64,000 nt of DNA from Methanolobus sediminis (GTDB lineage Archaea > Halobacteriota > Methanosarcinia > Methanosarcinales > Methanosarcinaceae), in NCBI RefSeq assembly GCF_031312595.1, contig NZ_CP133592.1:496001-560000 (forward strand), written 5' to 3'. The notes beneath the pieces are model-generated. The model worked only from the letters and a program-made list of their open reading frames with translations. It searched no databases and was not told the DNA's origin. Positions 28,532-37,956 of this stretch are shown one piece after another (position 1 is the stretch's first letter; each line of letters starts with the position of its first letter). The translations under genes and the position numbers were made by a program.

Positions 28532-29671
28532 TCAATTGTTATTGACTAGATCTATTGGTTTGACATGACCATGCCCATGATCGTGATCATGAGGTTTATT
28601 GTGCTTGAAACTGATCTTCCGGGCACCAAGTTTCTCAGAAATAGTATCATTTACTATATGCACAAGCTTCTCATGGTCAATACTTGAGACTGCCGAGAGA
28701 ACCTTGAGTCGGGGCACTTGCCCGGTCTCTGTGTCGATGACTTCCATGGTAATATCCTGATCATATGCCGTAAGATTGGTCTTTACAGTATCAGAACCGG
28801 ATTCAATGAAGAGCTTAATATGCCCCACAAACTCGGGACTGAGCTCTATTACTCTGGACTTAAGGGCAGTCATGATCTCTTTTGCAGTCACTTGTGCTAC
28901 ATCTGTAGATATTTTTCCATCCAATAGGAACTCCGTAGCATAACTGGCTATACCTGAAGCCTCAATAGAATCCAGAGTCTGTTCAACAGGCTTTCCTGTT
29001 GCCTCATCAATGACCTCTGTCTCAGGGCTTGTGGTCTTCAACTCATGATGGCCATGCTGACTGGGAGTATCCCCCATTGCAAGCTCAACGAATTCATACC
29101 AGTGCGCATCTTCCCTTGATGTGGAAAGCAACAGCACTTTTGCCTTTGGGTTAAGCTGCTGTACAGAAGTCTCAAGAATAGAGAGACGTATCTCATCGAC
29201 AAGGTCAATCTTATTTATACATAAGATCTCAGCATCGATTATCTGGCGCATGGCAAAGTTCTTCGCTTCTTTCATTAGCTGCTTGAACCTGCTGCCATCT
29301 ATAAGTGTAACAAGAGGCTGAACAGTAGTGTCCTTCAGATCCATCAGATCGACCTCATTCTTGATGATCTGCGGGAAGGCAATTCCGGTTGGTTCTATTA
29401 ATATGATGTCAGGATGGTAATCCTTGTTAAGAATGGTCAATGTTGTTTTCATATTGACCTTAAGAGAACAGCAAATACATCCGCTTGTGAGTTCGGTCAT
29501 ATCAAGACCGTATTTGGAAATGATGTCTCCGTCAAGACCTACTTCACCTATTTCATTAACAATGACAGCAACCTTCTGACCGGCTTCACTGAATTCCTTG
29601 CCCAGTCGTATAATGGTGGATGTTTTTCCACTACCTAAAAATCCACCAACAACAAGTATTTTCATATTCAA
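28532..29671 (-). CDS. G3E-family (CobW/COG0523) GTPase with His-rich tail
   Basis: 379 residues. Walker A GFLGSGKTS (10-18), metal-binding CICC (Cys64, 66, 67), LIEPTGI and the guanine motif NKID (152-155) define the COG0523/CobW class of metallochaperone GTPases. The C-terminus has an HDHDHGHGH stretch (about 362-370) suited to binding zinc, nickel or cobalt. It lies 29 bp downstream of the RamA-like gene on the same strand and upstream of mtaCB, so a role in supplying or inserting metal (zinc for MtaA/MtaB, or cobalt/corrinoid) is likely but not shown by sequence. Confidence 0.85.
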   Translation of the reverse strand: MNMKILVVGGFLGSGKTSTIIRLGKEFSEAGQKVAVIVNEIGEVGLDGDIISKYGLDMTELTSGCICCSLKVNMKTTLTILNKDYHPDIILIEPTGIAFPQIIKNEVDLMDLKDTTVQPLVTLIDGSRFKQLMKEAKNFAMRQIIDAEILCINKIDLVDEIRLSILETSVQQLNPKAKVLLLSTSREDAHWYEFVELAMGDTPSQHGHHELKTTSPETEVIDEATGKPVEQTLDSIEASGIASYATEFLLDGKISTDVAQVTAKEIMTALKSRVIELSPEFVGHIKLFIESGSDTVKTNLTAYDQDITMEVIDTETGQVPRLKVLSAVSSIDHEKLVHIVNDTISEKLGARKISFKHNKPHDHDHGHGHVKPIDLVNNN

Positions 29672-29700
29672 TTCCTTCTAAAAATTAAAAGAGAAGGCTA

Positions 29701-31320
29701 TTAAGCCTGCTCAAGTACAACTAGATTCTCCCACCTGAAAGTGTCCTTTGGACATGCATTTATGCATCTCTTACAGTTTGCACCGTCACAAAGGTCAGAA
29801 CTGATCATAACAACACCTTCATCATCAATGGTTATGGCATCGTTAGGACAGACCTTGATACACTTTGGACATTCCGGACAGGTTACCTTCATAGTAAGGA
29901 AGGTACCAACTCTCTCAAGAACCTGCAATCCTTCAGGACCAAGAACAGGAATATCTTTCTCAACAACCTTGTTGACCTTAGTTTCCTTTTCCGGGAGGTC
30001 AATCTGTGGCAGTCCCTTCTTCTTGAGGAACTTCTTAAGCATCTTGAAAGGCATTCCTTCTGTCCAGTATGAGATCTCCTGGATATATGCTTCCTTAAAT
30101 GCAGGGTCAGTTGCAAACATTACATGGTTACTGACAATCTTTGCTGCAATGTCCTGGAGTTCCCAGAGCCTGTCTTCTGAAAGGAGGATCTCCCTTGCAA
30201 CAATAAGTGAAGTATTACCTATCTGGATAACCTCGTCAACATTGAATGGAACCATGCCTACCTGGTGTGCCTTGATAGCATCCATGTAGGTACCTGCTGC
30301 ACCGGACATGTATGCTTTCTTAACATCAGCGACCTCTACGCCAGCTGCATTACACAGTGCAAGGTGTCCTGCACGGATTGCACCCATTGCAAGACCAGCT
30401 GCCTCAACGTCCTTCTCGAAGAACTTGATCTTATCCTGCAGGTAAAGTATATGATCAGGTGTATTGATCTTTGGAAGTGTGATGATACCGTCCTTCATTC
30501 CTGCTTCGATAATTGCAATAACACCGGTACCGGTAATTCCCTTTGCTTTAATAGAGTCTTCTTCAATAATGTCTCCATTGTTAGGATTGATCAATTGTGC
30601 CTTGACAGTATTCATCTCTTCGTCAAGCACATAGTTACGTATATTCTTACCCTCAAATTCAACATCGGAAATTACGAATGGTGATGCAAGGTTACCGTAT
30701 TTGATCTGCTGACCTTCAAGAGCAGGACCTGCTGCCGCGGAACCTGTGTAGATTGTTCCTTCATGGATAAGTGCCATTTCTGCATTTGTTCCGTAGTCTG
30801 TTGCAATTGCAGTTTCCGTTGTTTCCAGGAAACCTGATTTAATAATAAGTGCAAGTGCATCGGCACCGACTTCGTGCCTGATTGCAGGTGGAACGACAAG
30901 CTTTGCATTTGGATATACTTCCAATCCCTTGATCTCTGAACAATCAATTATTCTGGCACTCCTGTCAGATTCCTTGATGTTGAGTTTTTCTTTCTTCCTT
31001 TCTCCTGCATATGCAAGGTCATCAATTGGGATTCCCTGGAAAATTGATAGCTGTATAGGGTTTCCACAAATGGACATTCTTTCCAGCTCATCCGGCTTAA
31101 CTCCCAATGTCTCAATAACATGCTTTACAGCATTGACGTGCAGACCCTGAGCAAGATCAAGACCATAAGTGATAGCAAAGTCCAGGTGGTCCATAACGTT
31201 TGCTCCAGGGAGCGGGTTACGGAGAGTGATAACTGTCTTCTGGATATCACCAGTGTCGAGGTCAATTTTCTGTGCTCTGATACCACTGGTACCTATGTCA
31301 ATTGCAACTCCAAGTTTCAT
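29701..31320 (-). CDS. ramA: RamA-like corrinoid protein reductive activase
   Basis: 539 residues. The ASKHA ATPase part begins with AIDIGTSGIR (6-15) and includes ATDYGTNAEMAL and the DUF4445-type motif AGLAMGAIRAGHLAL. The C-terminus carries two [4Fe-4S] clusters (Cys481, 484, 487, 491 and Cys511, 516, 519, 523). This is the architecture of RamA, the ATP-dependent activase that reduces inactive Co(II) corrinoid proteins to Co(I). Next to a G3E GTPase and mtaCB it most likely serves MtaC. Paralogues acting on methylamine corrinoid proteins have the same layout, so the exact client is inferred. Confidence 0.88.
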   Translation of the reverse strand: MKLGVAIDIGTSGIRAQKIDLDTGDIQKTVITLRNPLPGANVMDHLDFAITYGLDLAQGLHVNAVKHVIETLGVKPDELERMSICGNPIQLSIFQGIPIDDLAYAGERKKEKLNIKESDRSARIIDCSEIKGLEVYPNAKLVVPPAIRHEVGADALALIIKSGFLETTETAIATDYGTNAEMALIHEGTIYTGSAAAGPALEGQQIKYGNLASPFVISDVEFEGKNIRNYVLDEEMNTVKAQLINPNNGDIIEEDSIKAKGITGTGVIAIIEAGMKDGIITLPKINTPDHILYLQDKIKFFEKDVEAAGLAMGAIRAGHLALCNAAGVEVADVKKAYMSGAAGTYMDAIKAHQVGMVPFNVDEVIQIGNTSLIVAREILLSEDRLWELQDIAAKIVSNHVMFATDPAFKEAYIQEISYWTEGMPFKMLKKFLKKKGLPQIDLPEKETKVNKVVEKDIPVLGPEGLQVLERVGTFLTMKVTCPECPKCIKVCPNDAITIDDEGVVMISSDLCDGANCKRCINACPKDTFRWENLVVLEQA

Positions 31321-31583
31321 TTGAATCCCTTTTAATTCCTTTTAAATTTAATAACGTAGTATCTGTGTCCGAACTTAAAAATATATGTTGCGGTATTTTT
31401 TGTGTCTGTTTGTCATTATTTAAACTGATTGAAGTACATCACAAAACCGCTATAATATTACAGTACCGTCGAATATCCAAATTAATACATATAACTGCAC
31501 GAATAATAGGGATAATAAAAATATTCAGATTAAACTCCTGAAAAATAAACCACCACATATAAAAAAAGGCTATTGATGCTGCT

Positions 31584-31877
31584 TTACTTGTTGCGGCAGA
31601 TCTTTTCACCTTTTTCGGTCAACTGATATGCCTTTGAACCGGAAATATCATTGTTACCTGAACAAGAAGATGCCGCAGTACATGAACAGCATGCAGATGA
31701 CTTTGGACTTGAATTGTTGCATATCTCCTGCACATACCCCATATGCTGTAACATGAGAAGCCTGTCCCTGATATCGCTCTGTTTTATTCCAAGTTTATCT
31801 GCAGCTTCCTGCAGCGTGCAATTGTCTACGAACAAAGCCTTTAGCGTTTCTTTGATCATTTTCATCCATCCTGACAT
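31584..31877 (-). CDS. FeoC-like winged-helix protein with Cys cluster
   Basis: 97 residues from ATG 31877, which overlaps the upstream stop as TGATG. The frame is open to 31913, but that start would lie inside the previous gene. The N-terminal 55 residues form a helix-turn-helix (CTLQEAADKLGIKQSDIRDRL, then MLQHMGYVQEI). A Cys-rich loop (SACCSCTAASSC) follows, and a terminal wing-like KAYQLTEKGEKIC. This resembles FeoC, the small winged-helix partner of FeoB that can carry an oxygen-sensitive Fe-S cluster, though the match is by architecture rather than clear sequence identity. Last gene of the feo operon. Confidence 0.7.
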   Translation of the reverse strand: MSGWMKMIKETLKALFVDNCTLQEAADKLGIKQSDIRDRLLMLQHMGYVQEICNNSSPKSSACCSCTAASSCSGNNDISGSKAYQLTEKGEKICRNK

Positions 31878-32365
31878 CAGTTCCGCGGAACTGGTTCTAA
31901 AAAATCCTTCCACTTGATATATGCAACTAGAGGAAGAATTGCAAGATATATACCAGGCCTCATATCACTGAGAGGTGTCCAGCCTGCAAATTCCTCATTC
32001 TTAAGAAGATATGTTTCAAGCAGGTTACCTGTGCATACAAGCAAGTATATGAGTGCAAATATGAGCGCGAGAAGAATTCCCACATAAGCATAGGATATAC
32101 CCTCATATGTCCCGGAACGCATTTCCATGACACCGTAAATAAACACAGTACCTATAAGTAAGAGCACAAATGATCCGATGATATCTGCCGGCACGAACAA
32201 TATATCAGCCAATGGCATACTGAACCCATTACCCATTACCATTTTTCCGGTTCCTGCTGCCATTTGAAGCAATCCCAGTATAATATATAGAGAACCACAG
32301 ATTACTGAAAAAACCATAGCTACTCTTGTATCCTGTTTCTCTTCCATTGTTCCGTTAATATCCAA
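31877..32365 (-). CDS. Four-helix membrane protein in feo operon
   Basis: 162 residues with hydrophobic segments at about 17-36, 50-80, 88-110 and 136-148. There is no recognised family motif and no signal peptide. It overlaps feoB by 11 bp at its start and the FeoC-like gene by 1 bp at its stop, so all are translated from one message. A role in assembling or gating the FeoB transporter is likely from context. Function not recognised from sequence. Confidence 0.7.
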   Translation of the reverse strand: MDINGTMEEKQDTRVAMVFSVICGSLYIILGLLQMAAGTGKMVMGNGFSMPLADILFVPADIIGSFVLLLIGTVFIYGVMEMRSGTYEGISYAYVGILLALIFALIYLLVCTGNLLETYLLKNEEFAGWTPLSDMRPGIYLAILPLVAYIKWKDFLEPVPRN

Positions 32366-34352
32366 GCAGAATACCTCCCTGATATATTACAAATGCCGTG
32401 ATCCACGCCACAGTAATTCCGTAAATGATTGCAAACAGCGTCCATTTCCAGGAACCTGTCTCTTTCCTGATAACTCCCACTGTTGCCACACATGGCATGT
32501 AAAGCAAGCTGAAAGCCATGAGGCTGAGAGAAGTAAGTGCAGTCATACCCGAATCTGCGATCAGTCTATCGCTCAAAGCATCTGAACTCTCACCTGCCCC
32601 GTAAAGAACACCCATAGAAGCAACAACTATTTCCTTGGCAACAAGCCCGAATATCAGAGCAACTGAGATCTTCCAGTCAAACCCGAGTGGTTTCAGAAGA
32701 GGTTCCACTGCATGACCTAGGGAACCAACGTAACTATTTTCACTTCCATATTGCACACCCCATGGGAAGGACGCAAGAGCCCAGATCACCACAACACCTA
32801 CTAATATAATAGTACCAGCCTTTTTGATGTACATGAAACCATTGTCCCACATATGAATAAAACTGGTTTTAAGAGTTGGGACCCTGTAAGGCGGCAGCTC
32901 CATGATGAACGGGGCAGGTTTACCCTTTACAACGGTTGCCCTGAGCAGCTTTGCAGATATTATCGCAATAACGATTCCCAGAACATACATAGCGAATATT
33001 ACAGTTCCGGCCTGCCTGCCAAAGAAAGTTCCTGCGAAGAGTACATAAATAGGCAATCTGGCCCCGCATGAAACAAATGGCACTACTAATATAGTGATTA
33101 ATCTGTCCTTTTCATCCTCTATGCTTCTTGCAGCCATTATAGCAGGTACGTTACACCCAAATCCCATGAGCATAGGGATGAATGACTTGCCGTGCATGCC
33201 TATCTTATACATCAGCTTGTCCATGATAAACGCTGCCCTGGCAAGATAACCGCTTCCTTCCAGCAGTGATAACAGGAAGAACAATATGAATATGTTAGGC
33301 ACGAATACAAGTACAGCGCCCACGCCACCGATGATACCATCACCTACAAGGGATGCGAGCCATGCAGGCTGCAGGCTGGATGACACATACTCTGCAAACC
33401 ATGTTGATGCAAGGTCTATCATATCCATAAAAGGTGTAGCAAAGGCAAATGTCAGCTCGAATGCACCCCACATAAGTGCCAAGAATATAGGAATACCAAG
33501 GTACTTGTTAGTAAGCACCCTGTCGATCATATCGGATTTTGTAAGTTTGTCATTTGCCCGGGTACACATCTGGGGAAAAACGGTATTTATTGCAAGATAA
33601 CGCTTGTCAGCGATCTCAGCCTCATATTCTTCCTGGTCAATGGAATTTATTATCTGCATAACCCGGTCATAAACAGGGCTTTTTGAGATCTTTTCCCGGA
33701 CATTGCTGTCACCTTCAAGCAGACGAATACTAATCCACCTGAGTGGATATCTGGTATCACGTGTTTCGTCCTCAGCCAGTACTTTCTCGATCTCAAGTAT
33801 CCTGTCTTCGATCTCAGTACCATAACCAATCTCATGTCCATGGTGTTGCTGGATCTCTTTTTGTTCAATCACCTTATCCAGCAGGTCGCAGAGCCCTTTT
33901 TTCTGGCTGGCAACAGTTTTTATCACAGGAGTTGCAAGAAGCTCCTGCATCTTCTCTATATAGATACGGTCGCCCCTTTCCTCTGCAATATCACACATGT
34001 TGAGCACAATTAGTATCTCAGAACCAAGCTCCATGAGCTGGGTTGTAAGGTAGAGATTTCTTTCAAGATTAGATGCGTCAACTACCTGAATTACTATATC
34101 CGGCTTTTCCTCAATAATAAAATCACGGGCAACTATCTCATCCATGGAATAAGCAGTAAGACTGTAAGTACCCGGCAGGTCTATAACCTCAATGTCATAA
34201 TCTTTGTACGAGACCCTACCACTCTTTTTTTCCACGGTGACGCCAGGCCAGTTACCTACATGCTGCCTGGAACCAGTCAGCGCATTAAAAAGCGTGGTCT
34301 TGCCCACATTGGGGTTTCCTGTTAATGCGATCTTTATTTTCCTGCCTTCCAT
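32355..34352 (-). CDS. feoB: Ferrous iron transporter FeoB
   Basis: 665 residues. The N-terminal cytosolic G domain has G1 GNPNVGKT (12-19), G3 DLPGT (58-62) and G4 NMCD (118-121), followed by the guanine-dissociation-inhibitor helix region. The C-terminal half (about 275-665) has the repeated Gate/core membrane helices, including GFGCNVPAIMAAR and PFVSCGARLPIY. It takes up Fe(II) across the membrane. Length is typical for archaea (about 660-700). It lies 79 bp after feoA, with an iron-type DtxR regulator further upstream. Confidence 0.95.
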   Translation of the reverse strand: MEGRKIKIALTGNPNVGKTTLFNALTGSRQHVGNWPGVTVEKKSGRVSYKDYDIEVIDLPGTYSLTAYSMDEIVARDFIIEEKPDIVIQVVDASNLERNLYLTTQLMELGSEILIVLNMCDIAEERGDRIYIEKMQELLATPVIKTVASQKKGLCDLLDKVIEQKEIQQHHGHEIGYGTEIEDRILEIEKVLAEDETRDTRYPLRWISIRLLEGDSNVREKISKSPVYDRVMQIINSIDQEEYEAEIADKRYLAINTVFPQMCTRANDKLTKSDMIDRVLTNKYLGIPIFLALMWGAFELTFAFATPFMDMIDLASTWFAEYVSSSLQPAWLASLVGDGIIGGVGAVLVFVPNIFILFFLLSLLEGSGYLARAAFIMDKLMYKIGMHGKSFIPMLMGFGCNVPAIMAARSIEDEKDRLITILVVPFVSCGARLPIYVLFAGTFFGRQAGTVIFAMYVLGIVIAIISAKLLRATVVKGKPAPFIMELPPYRVPTLKTSFIHMWDNGFMYIKKAGTIILVGVVVIWALASFPWGVQYGSENSYVGSLGHAVEPLLKPLGFDWKISVALIFGLVAKEIVVASMGVLYGAGESSDALSDRLIADSGMTALTSLSLMAFSLLYMPCVATVGVIRKETGSWKWTLFAIIYGITVAWITAFVIYQGGILLGY

Positions 34353-34431
34353 GAAACATCCTCAGGAATAGTTATACTATAATTACAATAATAGACACAA
34401 AACATCTAAAAGGTTTGGAAAATAGCTCTGT

Positions 34432-34674
34432 TCAGAGCTTGGTAATAAATATCTGTTTTGCTTCTTCTTTGCGAATAGACAGGTGGTAACCCTTTATGTT
34501 ATAATCCATTGGATCTCCAAGAGGAGCATTCCTGACAAGTTCGATCTCAGTTCCTGCAACCATCCCCATATCCATGAGTTTTCGCCTTGCAGTGCCTTTG
34601 ACCCTCACCTTTGTTATCCTGGCTTTCTCTCCGGGTTTCAAAATATCCAGTGTGGTCTCCTGATCTTCGCTCAA
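34432..34674 (-). CDS. feoA: FeoA, SH3-like iron transport protein
   Basis: 80 residues forming the FeoA SH3-like barrel: LKPGEKARITKV, KLMDMGMVAGTEIELVRNAP, DPMDYNIKGYHLSIRKEEA. It binds and tunes the FeoB GTPase in the Feo system. First gene of feoA-feoB-orf162-feoC-like. A minus-strand TATA-like GCTATATAC lies about 45 bp upstream, and just upstream of that sits TTAGGTAAGG, resembling the element in front of the dtxR gene. Confidence 0.93.
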   Translation of the reverse strand: MSEDQETTLDILKPGEKARITKVRVKGTARRKLMDMGMVAGTEIELVRNAPLGDPMDYNIKGYHLSIRKEEAKQIFITKL

Positions 34675-34715
34675 GTCATTCCCTGTCCTTTTTTATGGTA
34701 GCTCTAACCCGTTTT

Positions 34716-34744
34716 TTGTATATAGCAATTTCGCCTTACCTAAT
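34716..34744 (-). promoter_or_regulatory. feoA promoter with shared TAGGTA element
   Basis: On the minus strand ATTAGGTAAGG (near 34744-34734) precedes a TATA-like GCTATATAC (near 34724-34716). The TAGGTAA core also occurs before the DtxR-type gene, consistent with iron-responsive control of both by that protein (inference). Confidence 0.4.
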
Positions 34745-34878
34745 TTATTTCAGTATACGAAAAATAAAAGATATTTGCATTTACAGATACAACTGTTAAA
34801 GCCAAATTGCAAACTATGATAATAAAAGCAAGTACTAAAAAGAAAAAGAAGATAATTTCAATAGCAAACTACTGATAA

Positions 34879-35370
34879 CTACTGCTTGTTATGATTTTTA
34901 CCATGAATCGGACATGTATCTTTTGAAGCCGGACTGCAAGCAATATACTCACCGGTTTCACAATAATAATTAAAATGATCCAGCCAGTATGGCCACTCAT
35001 CCTTCATATTCATGAACTCAACGAACTTTGTGAGTGTTTCAAAAGTCTCCGGTGCCAGTACGTGTTCGATCTTACAGGCATCCTGATCAGCAATTTCCTT
35101 ATCAAGGCCCAGAATTAGTAAGAAATCCTTAATTACACCGTGTTTTTCCATGGTGCATTTTGCAATATTCTCACCTTCGGGAGTAAGTGTCACGCCGCCA
35201 TATTTCTCGTAATTGATGTAACCCATCTTGGTAAGTTTCTTGAACATTCCGGTGACACTTGGAGAACTAATATCAAGTTCCCTTGAAACATCCTTGACCT
35301 GCGCATAGCCTTTTCTTTCGATTATCTTCTCGATGACCTTCAGATAATCTTCGGTTCTCTCAGTTGTCAT
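34879..35370 (-). CDS. DtxR/IdeR-family metal-dependent repressor
   Basis: 163 residues. The N-terminal winged helix (residues 1-65: ERTEDYLKVIEKIIERKGYAQ, SSPSVTGMFKKLTKMGY) is followed by the dimerisation/metal domain with HGVIKDFLL and KIEHVL. A C-terminal Cys/His tail (CETG, CSPASKDTCPIHG) is found in some archaeal members and could bind metal. No SH3-like third domain, as in MntR-sized proteins. It lies upstream of feoAB on the same strand and most likely represses iron uptake when Fe(II) is abundant. A 16-bp palindrome sits 74-89 bp before its start. Confidence 0.9.
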   Translation of the reverse strand: MTTERTEDYLKVIEKIIERKGYAQVKDVSRELDISSPSVTGMFKKLTKMGYINYEKYGGVTLTPEGENIAKCTMEKHGVIKDFLLILGLDKEIADQDACKIEHVLAPETFETLTKFVEFMNMKDEWPYWLDHFNYYCETGEYIACSPASKDTCPIHGKNHNKQ

Positions 35371-35443
35371 TTCAAAAACTACCTTTAATGGATTTGATAA
35401 ACAGGTTGCCTCCCAATCTAATAATTGTAGGCTATATTTTTGT

Positions 35444-35459
35444 ATACTACAGGTAGTAT
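35444..35459. promoter_or_regulatory. 16-bp palindrome, likely DtxR-type operator
   Basis: ATACTACAGGTAGTAT: perfect 7-bp arms around AG. It lies just upstream of the minus-strand TATA-like AAATATAG (near 35439-35432) of the regulator gene, a position suited to autoregulation. A second, looser dyad, TACCTA-N7-TAGGTA, follows at 35477-35495. Confidence 0.55.
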
Positions 35460-35552
35460 TTTAAGTTTACCAATTTTACCTACAAAAAATAGGTATTATA
35501 AAAATAAGTAAATAAGTACAGGATGAAAGTGCAGAATGATGTTGCATTAACA

Positions 35553-36707
35553 TCATTTTTTATTAAGATATTTATCCAGCCTTTCCATGCCTTCTTTTAT
35601 ATTTTCAAGGCTGTTTGCGTAGGAAAAGCGCAAATGGCCTTCAGCACCCTGACCAAAATCAATTCCCGGAGTGACTGCAACTCCTATATCTTCAAGGATT
35701 TGCCTGCTAAGTGCAAGTGAATCCTCACCGAACTTGCGGGCATCTGCAAGCACATAATAAGCACCTTTGGGTTCTACCTTTATATCAAAACCAATCTCCC
35801 TGAGCCTTTTGATGAGATAGAGGCGCCTCTCATTATAGGTATTCACCATTTCCTGTATCTGCTCCTGCGGTCCTTCAAGAGCAGCTATACCTGCATACTG
35901 GACAAAGGAATTCGTGGAAATGAACAGGTTCTGCTGTACCTTTTGTAAAGTCCTGATATACTGTTTCGGTGATATCAGGTAACCAAGCCTCCAGCCAGTC
36001 ATGGCATAGAGTTTTGAGAAACCGTTGAGAACAAAGGCGTTGTCTGTGTACTCTAATATAGTATGGTCTTCACCTTCATAGACAAGTCCCTGATATATCT
36101 CATCGGATATGATCGGAACATCGCCTGCAACCTGTGCGATTCCCTTCAGAGTCTCTGCGGGCAACACCTGACCTGTTGGATTGGATGGTGAATTAATCAG
36201 AATTGCCTTTGTTTTAGGATTTATATGTGCGGCAAGCTCATCCGGCTGTAACATGAAACCATTATCTTCATTGGTGTAAATGAAATCCGGCACTCCGCCG
36301 GCAGTTGTTACAAAATTCGGGTAACATGCATAATGGGGATTTGACATGATGATCTCATCACCCTGGTCAATGAGTGCGAGGAAAAGCAAAAGCATTGCAG
36401 GACTTGTACCTGAAGTTACAATAATCTGGTTGGCATCGACATCCACATTAAACCGATCCTTATAGCTCTTTGCAATAGCCTGTCGCAGTTCTATAAGCCC
36501 CTGGCTGTGAGTGTATTTTGTATTGCCTGAGCACATTGCAGCCTTTGCAGCATCGCATATATGCGAAGCTGTTGGAAAGTCAGGTTCACCGATCTCAAGG
36601 TGAATTATGCTTCTGCCCTCTTCTTCAAGCTGTTGTGCCCTTTCCAGTACCTCCATAACATAAAACGGAGGAATGTTTGCAACTTTTTCAGATAACATGT
36701 TACTCAT
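35553..36707 (-). CDS. Class I/II PLP-dependent aminotransferase
   Basis: 384 residues of fold-type I. The PLP lysine is Lys232 in NGFSKLYAMTGWR. Other family anchors: SGTSPAMLLLF, NSPSNPTG (Asn-Pro pair), SDEIYQGL and LRFSYAN (substrate carboxylate arginine). Closest in pattern to aspartate-type aminotransferases. It lies 100 bp downstream of the three-gene homocysteine set on the same strand; aspartate-family amino metabolism would fit, but the substrate cannot be fixed from sequence. Confidence 0.88.
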   Translation of the reverse strand: MSNMLSEKVANIPPFYVMEVLERAQQLEEEGRSIIHLEIGEPDFPTASHICDAAKAAMCSGNTKYTHSQGLIELRQAIAKSYKDRFNVDVDANQIIVTSGTSPAMLLLFLALIDQGDEIIMSNPHYACYPNFVTTAGGVPDFIYTNEDNGFMLQPDELAAHINPKTKAILINSPSNPTGQVLPAETLKGIAQVAGDVPIISDEIYQGLVYEGEDHTILEYTDNAFVLNGFSKLYAMTGWRLGYLISPKQYIRTLQKVQQNLFISTNSFVQYAGIAALEGPQEQIQEMVNTYNERRLYLIKRLREIGFDIKVEPKGAYYVLADARKFGEDSLALSRQILEDIGVAVTPGIDFGQGAEGHLRFSYANSLENIKEGMERLDKYLNKK

Positions 36708-36807
36708 CGTCCGCGCAAGCTATGTGCGCATTACAGAAAATAAACAGGTTCTGGATTGGACCGGAACAATAAAAGATTTTTGTTTCAAAAACTCGCGCCA
36801 GATAATC

Positions 36808-37521
36808 TCAACCTTTGGTGATGCATTCGTACTTTACATCAGCCCTCTGAATATCAGGCACATCTCCCCAGAAACCCATGAACTCACCCTGAATTACAAT
36901 AGCTCCTTTTATCCCTTTAACATCCTTTACAGCATCAAAAGAAACTTCAACGGCTTCCTTTCCGATATCAGTTGCATTTCCAAGAGCTGTTGCCGCAGCG
37001 TCAGCAAGGGATACATCATCTGAAAATACAATTGCAGCATCCGCCATTCCAAAACTGATGGAAGGACCTACACTGCCTGATGACGTACAAACGCCTGTGA
37101 TTGAATCTCGAGGTTCCATTACAAAACCAAGATTCTTCAGAGGAGAATTACCTGCATAAATTCCCATGAGCACGGGTCTGTCATTGATAATAGCAATATC
37201 ACCGCCGTTATCAACAATCGCAAATTTAGCTCCGGCATCTACCATAGCTTCCACTGCAAGAGCAGAAATAGTACCTGCTACAGCACTCATTGGTCCGATA
37301 CCCATGGCATTTCCTGCATTGGTCATTCTCCTGACAACCTCAGGAAAATCACCATTGCAATCATAAGGTTCAAGGGTACTCTGGAAAAAAGGGTCATAAG
37401 CAATATATGACTCAAGTTCCCTTCGATTTGCTCTTATTGATTCCCTGGCAACTTCAATATAGACCTCAGAATCTGCCTGGATTGTAACAATGGTCTCCTT
37501 CAGCCTGAAATACTCTTTCAT
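36808..37521 (-). CDS. UPF0280 (COG2122, ApbE-like) protein
   Basis: 237 residues with the UPF0280 pattern: [23 protein letters not shown] (as [12 protein letters not shown]), [38 protein letters not shown]. The fold is related to ApbE flavin transferases. The COG2122 gene accompanies the DUF39 and NIL-ferredoxin genes in Methanosarcina, where the set supports homocysteine synthesis from aspartate semialdehyde and sulfide. Here all three are contiguous (36 bp gap to the NIL-ferredoxin gene). Its specific chemical role is not established. Confidence 0.88.
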   Translation of the reverse strand: MKEYFRLKETIVTIQADSEVYIEVARESIRANRRELESYIAYDPFFQSTLEPYDCNGDFPEVVRRMTNAGNAMGIGPMSAVAGTISALAVEAMVDAGAKFAIVDNGGDIAIINDRPVLMGIYAGNSPLKNLGFVMEPRDSITGVCTSSGSVGPSISFGMADAAIVFSDDVSLADAAATALGNATDIGKEAVEVSFDAVKDVKGIKGAIVIQGEFMGFWGDVPDIQRADVKYECITKG

Positions 37522-37557
37522 GGTACTGCATCCAGATTAAGGAAAAAGAAGAATGTA

Positions 37558-37956
37558 TCACTTGTTATTTCCAAGTGATAATGCATTGTGAGGACACATA
37601 TCCACACATGTTCCACACTGGATGCATTTAGTGTCATCTACATCCAGGCTGAAATCCTCAGCCAGTGAGAATACTTTGGTTGGACATACCGATACACAGG
37701 CACTGCACTCAACACATTCATTCTCGTCCCATCTTATAGGGACATCCAGTTTAGTGACCACTGCACCCTTGTTTGTCAGCGCTTTGCACATTACATCAAA
37801 TTTACCGGATTCAACATCGGCAACAACTTCTCCATGGGAACGGTCAAAATGTGCCTGGGAAATGTTCAGCATTACACCAGTCTCAAGTATCGCTTCGGCC
37901 ATAATCGGTTTTGTAAGAATATCACTTGAAATACTTATCTTGATCTTCAAATTCAT
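37558..37956 (-). CDS. NIL domain-2[4Fe-4S] ferredoxin (homocysteine synthesis)
   Basis: 132 residues: an N-terminal NIL domain (about 1-75) and a ferredoxin domain with two clusters (Cys81, 84, 87, 91 and Cys111, 114, 117, 121). Homologues of the MA1822 type deliver electrons to the DUF39 enzyme in homocysteine formation. The start overlaps the DUF39 stop by 4 bp, so the two are coupled. Confidence 0.9.
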   Translation of the reverse strand: MNLKIKISISSDILTKPIMAEAILETGVMLNISQAHFDRSHGEVVADVESGKFDVMCKALTNKGAVVTKLDVPIRWDENECVECSACVSVCPTKVFSLAEDFSLDVDDTKCIQCGTCVDMCPHNALSLGNNK

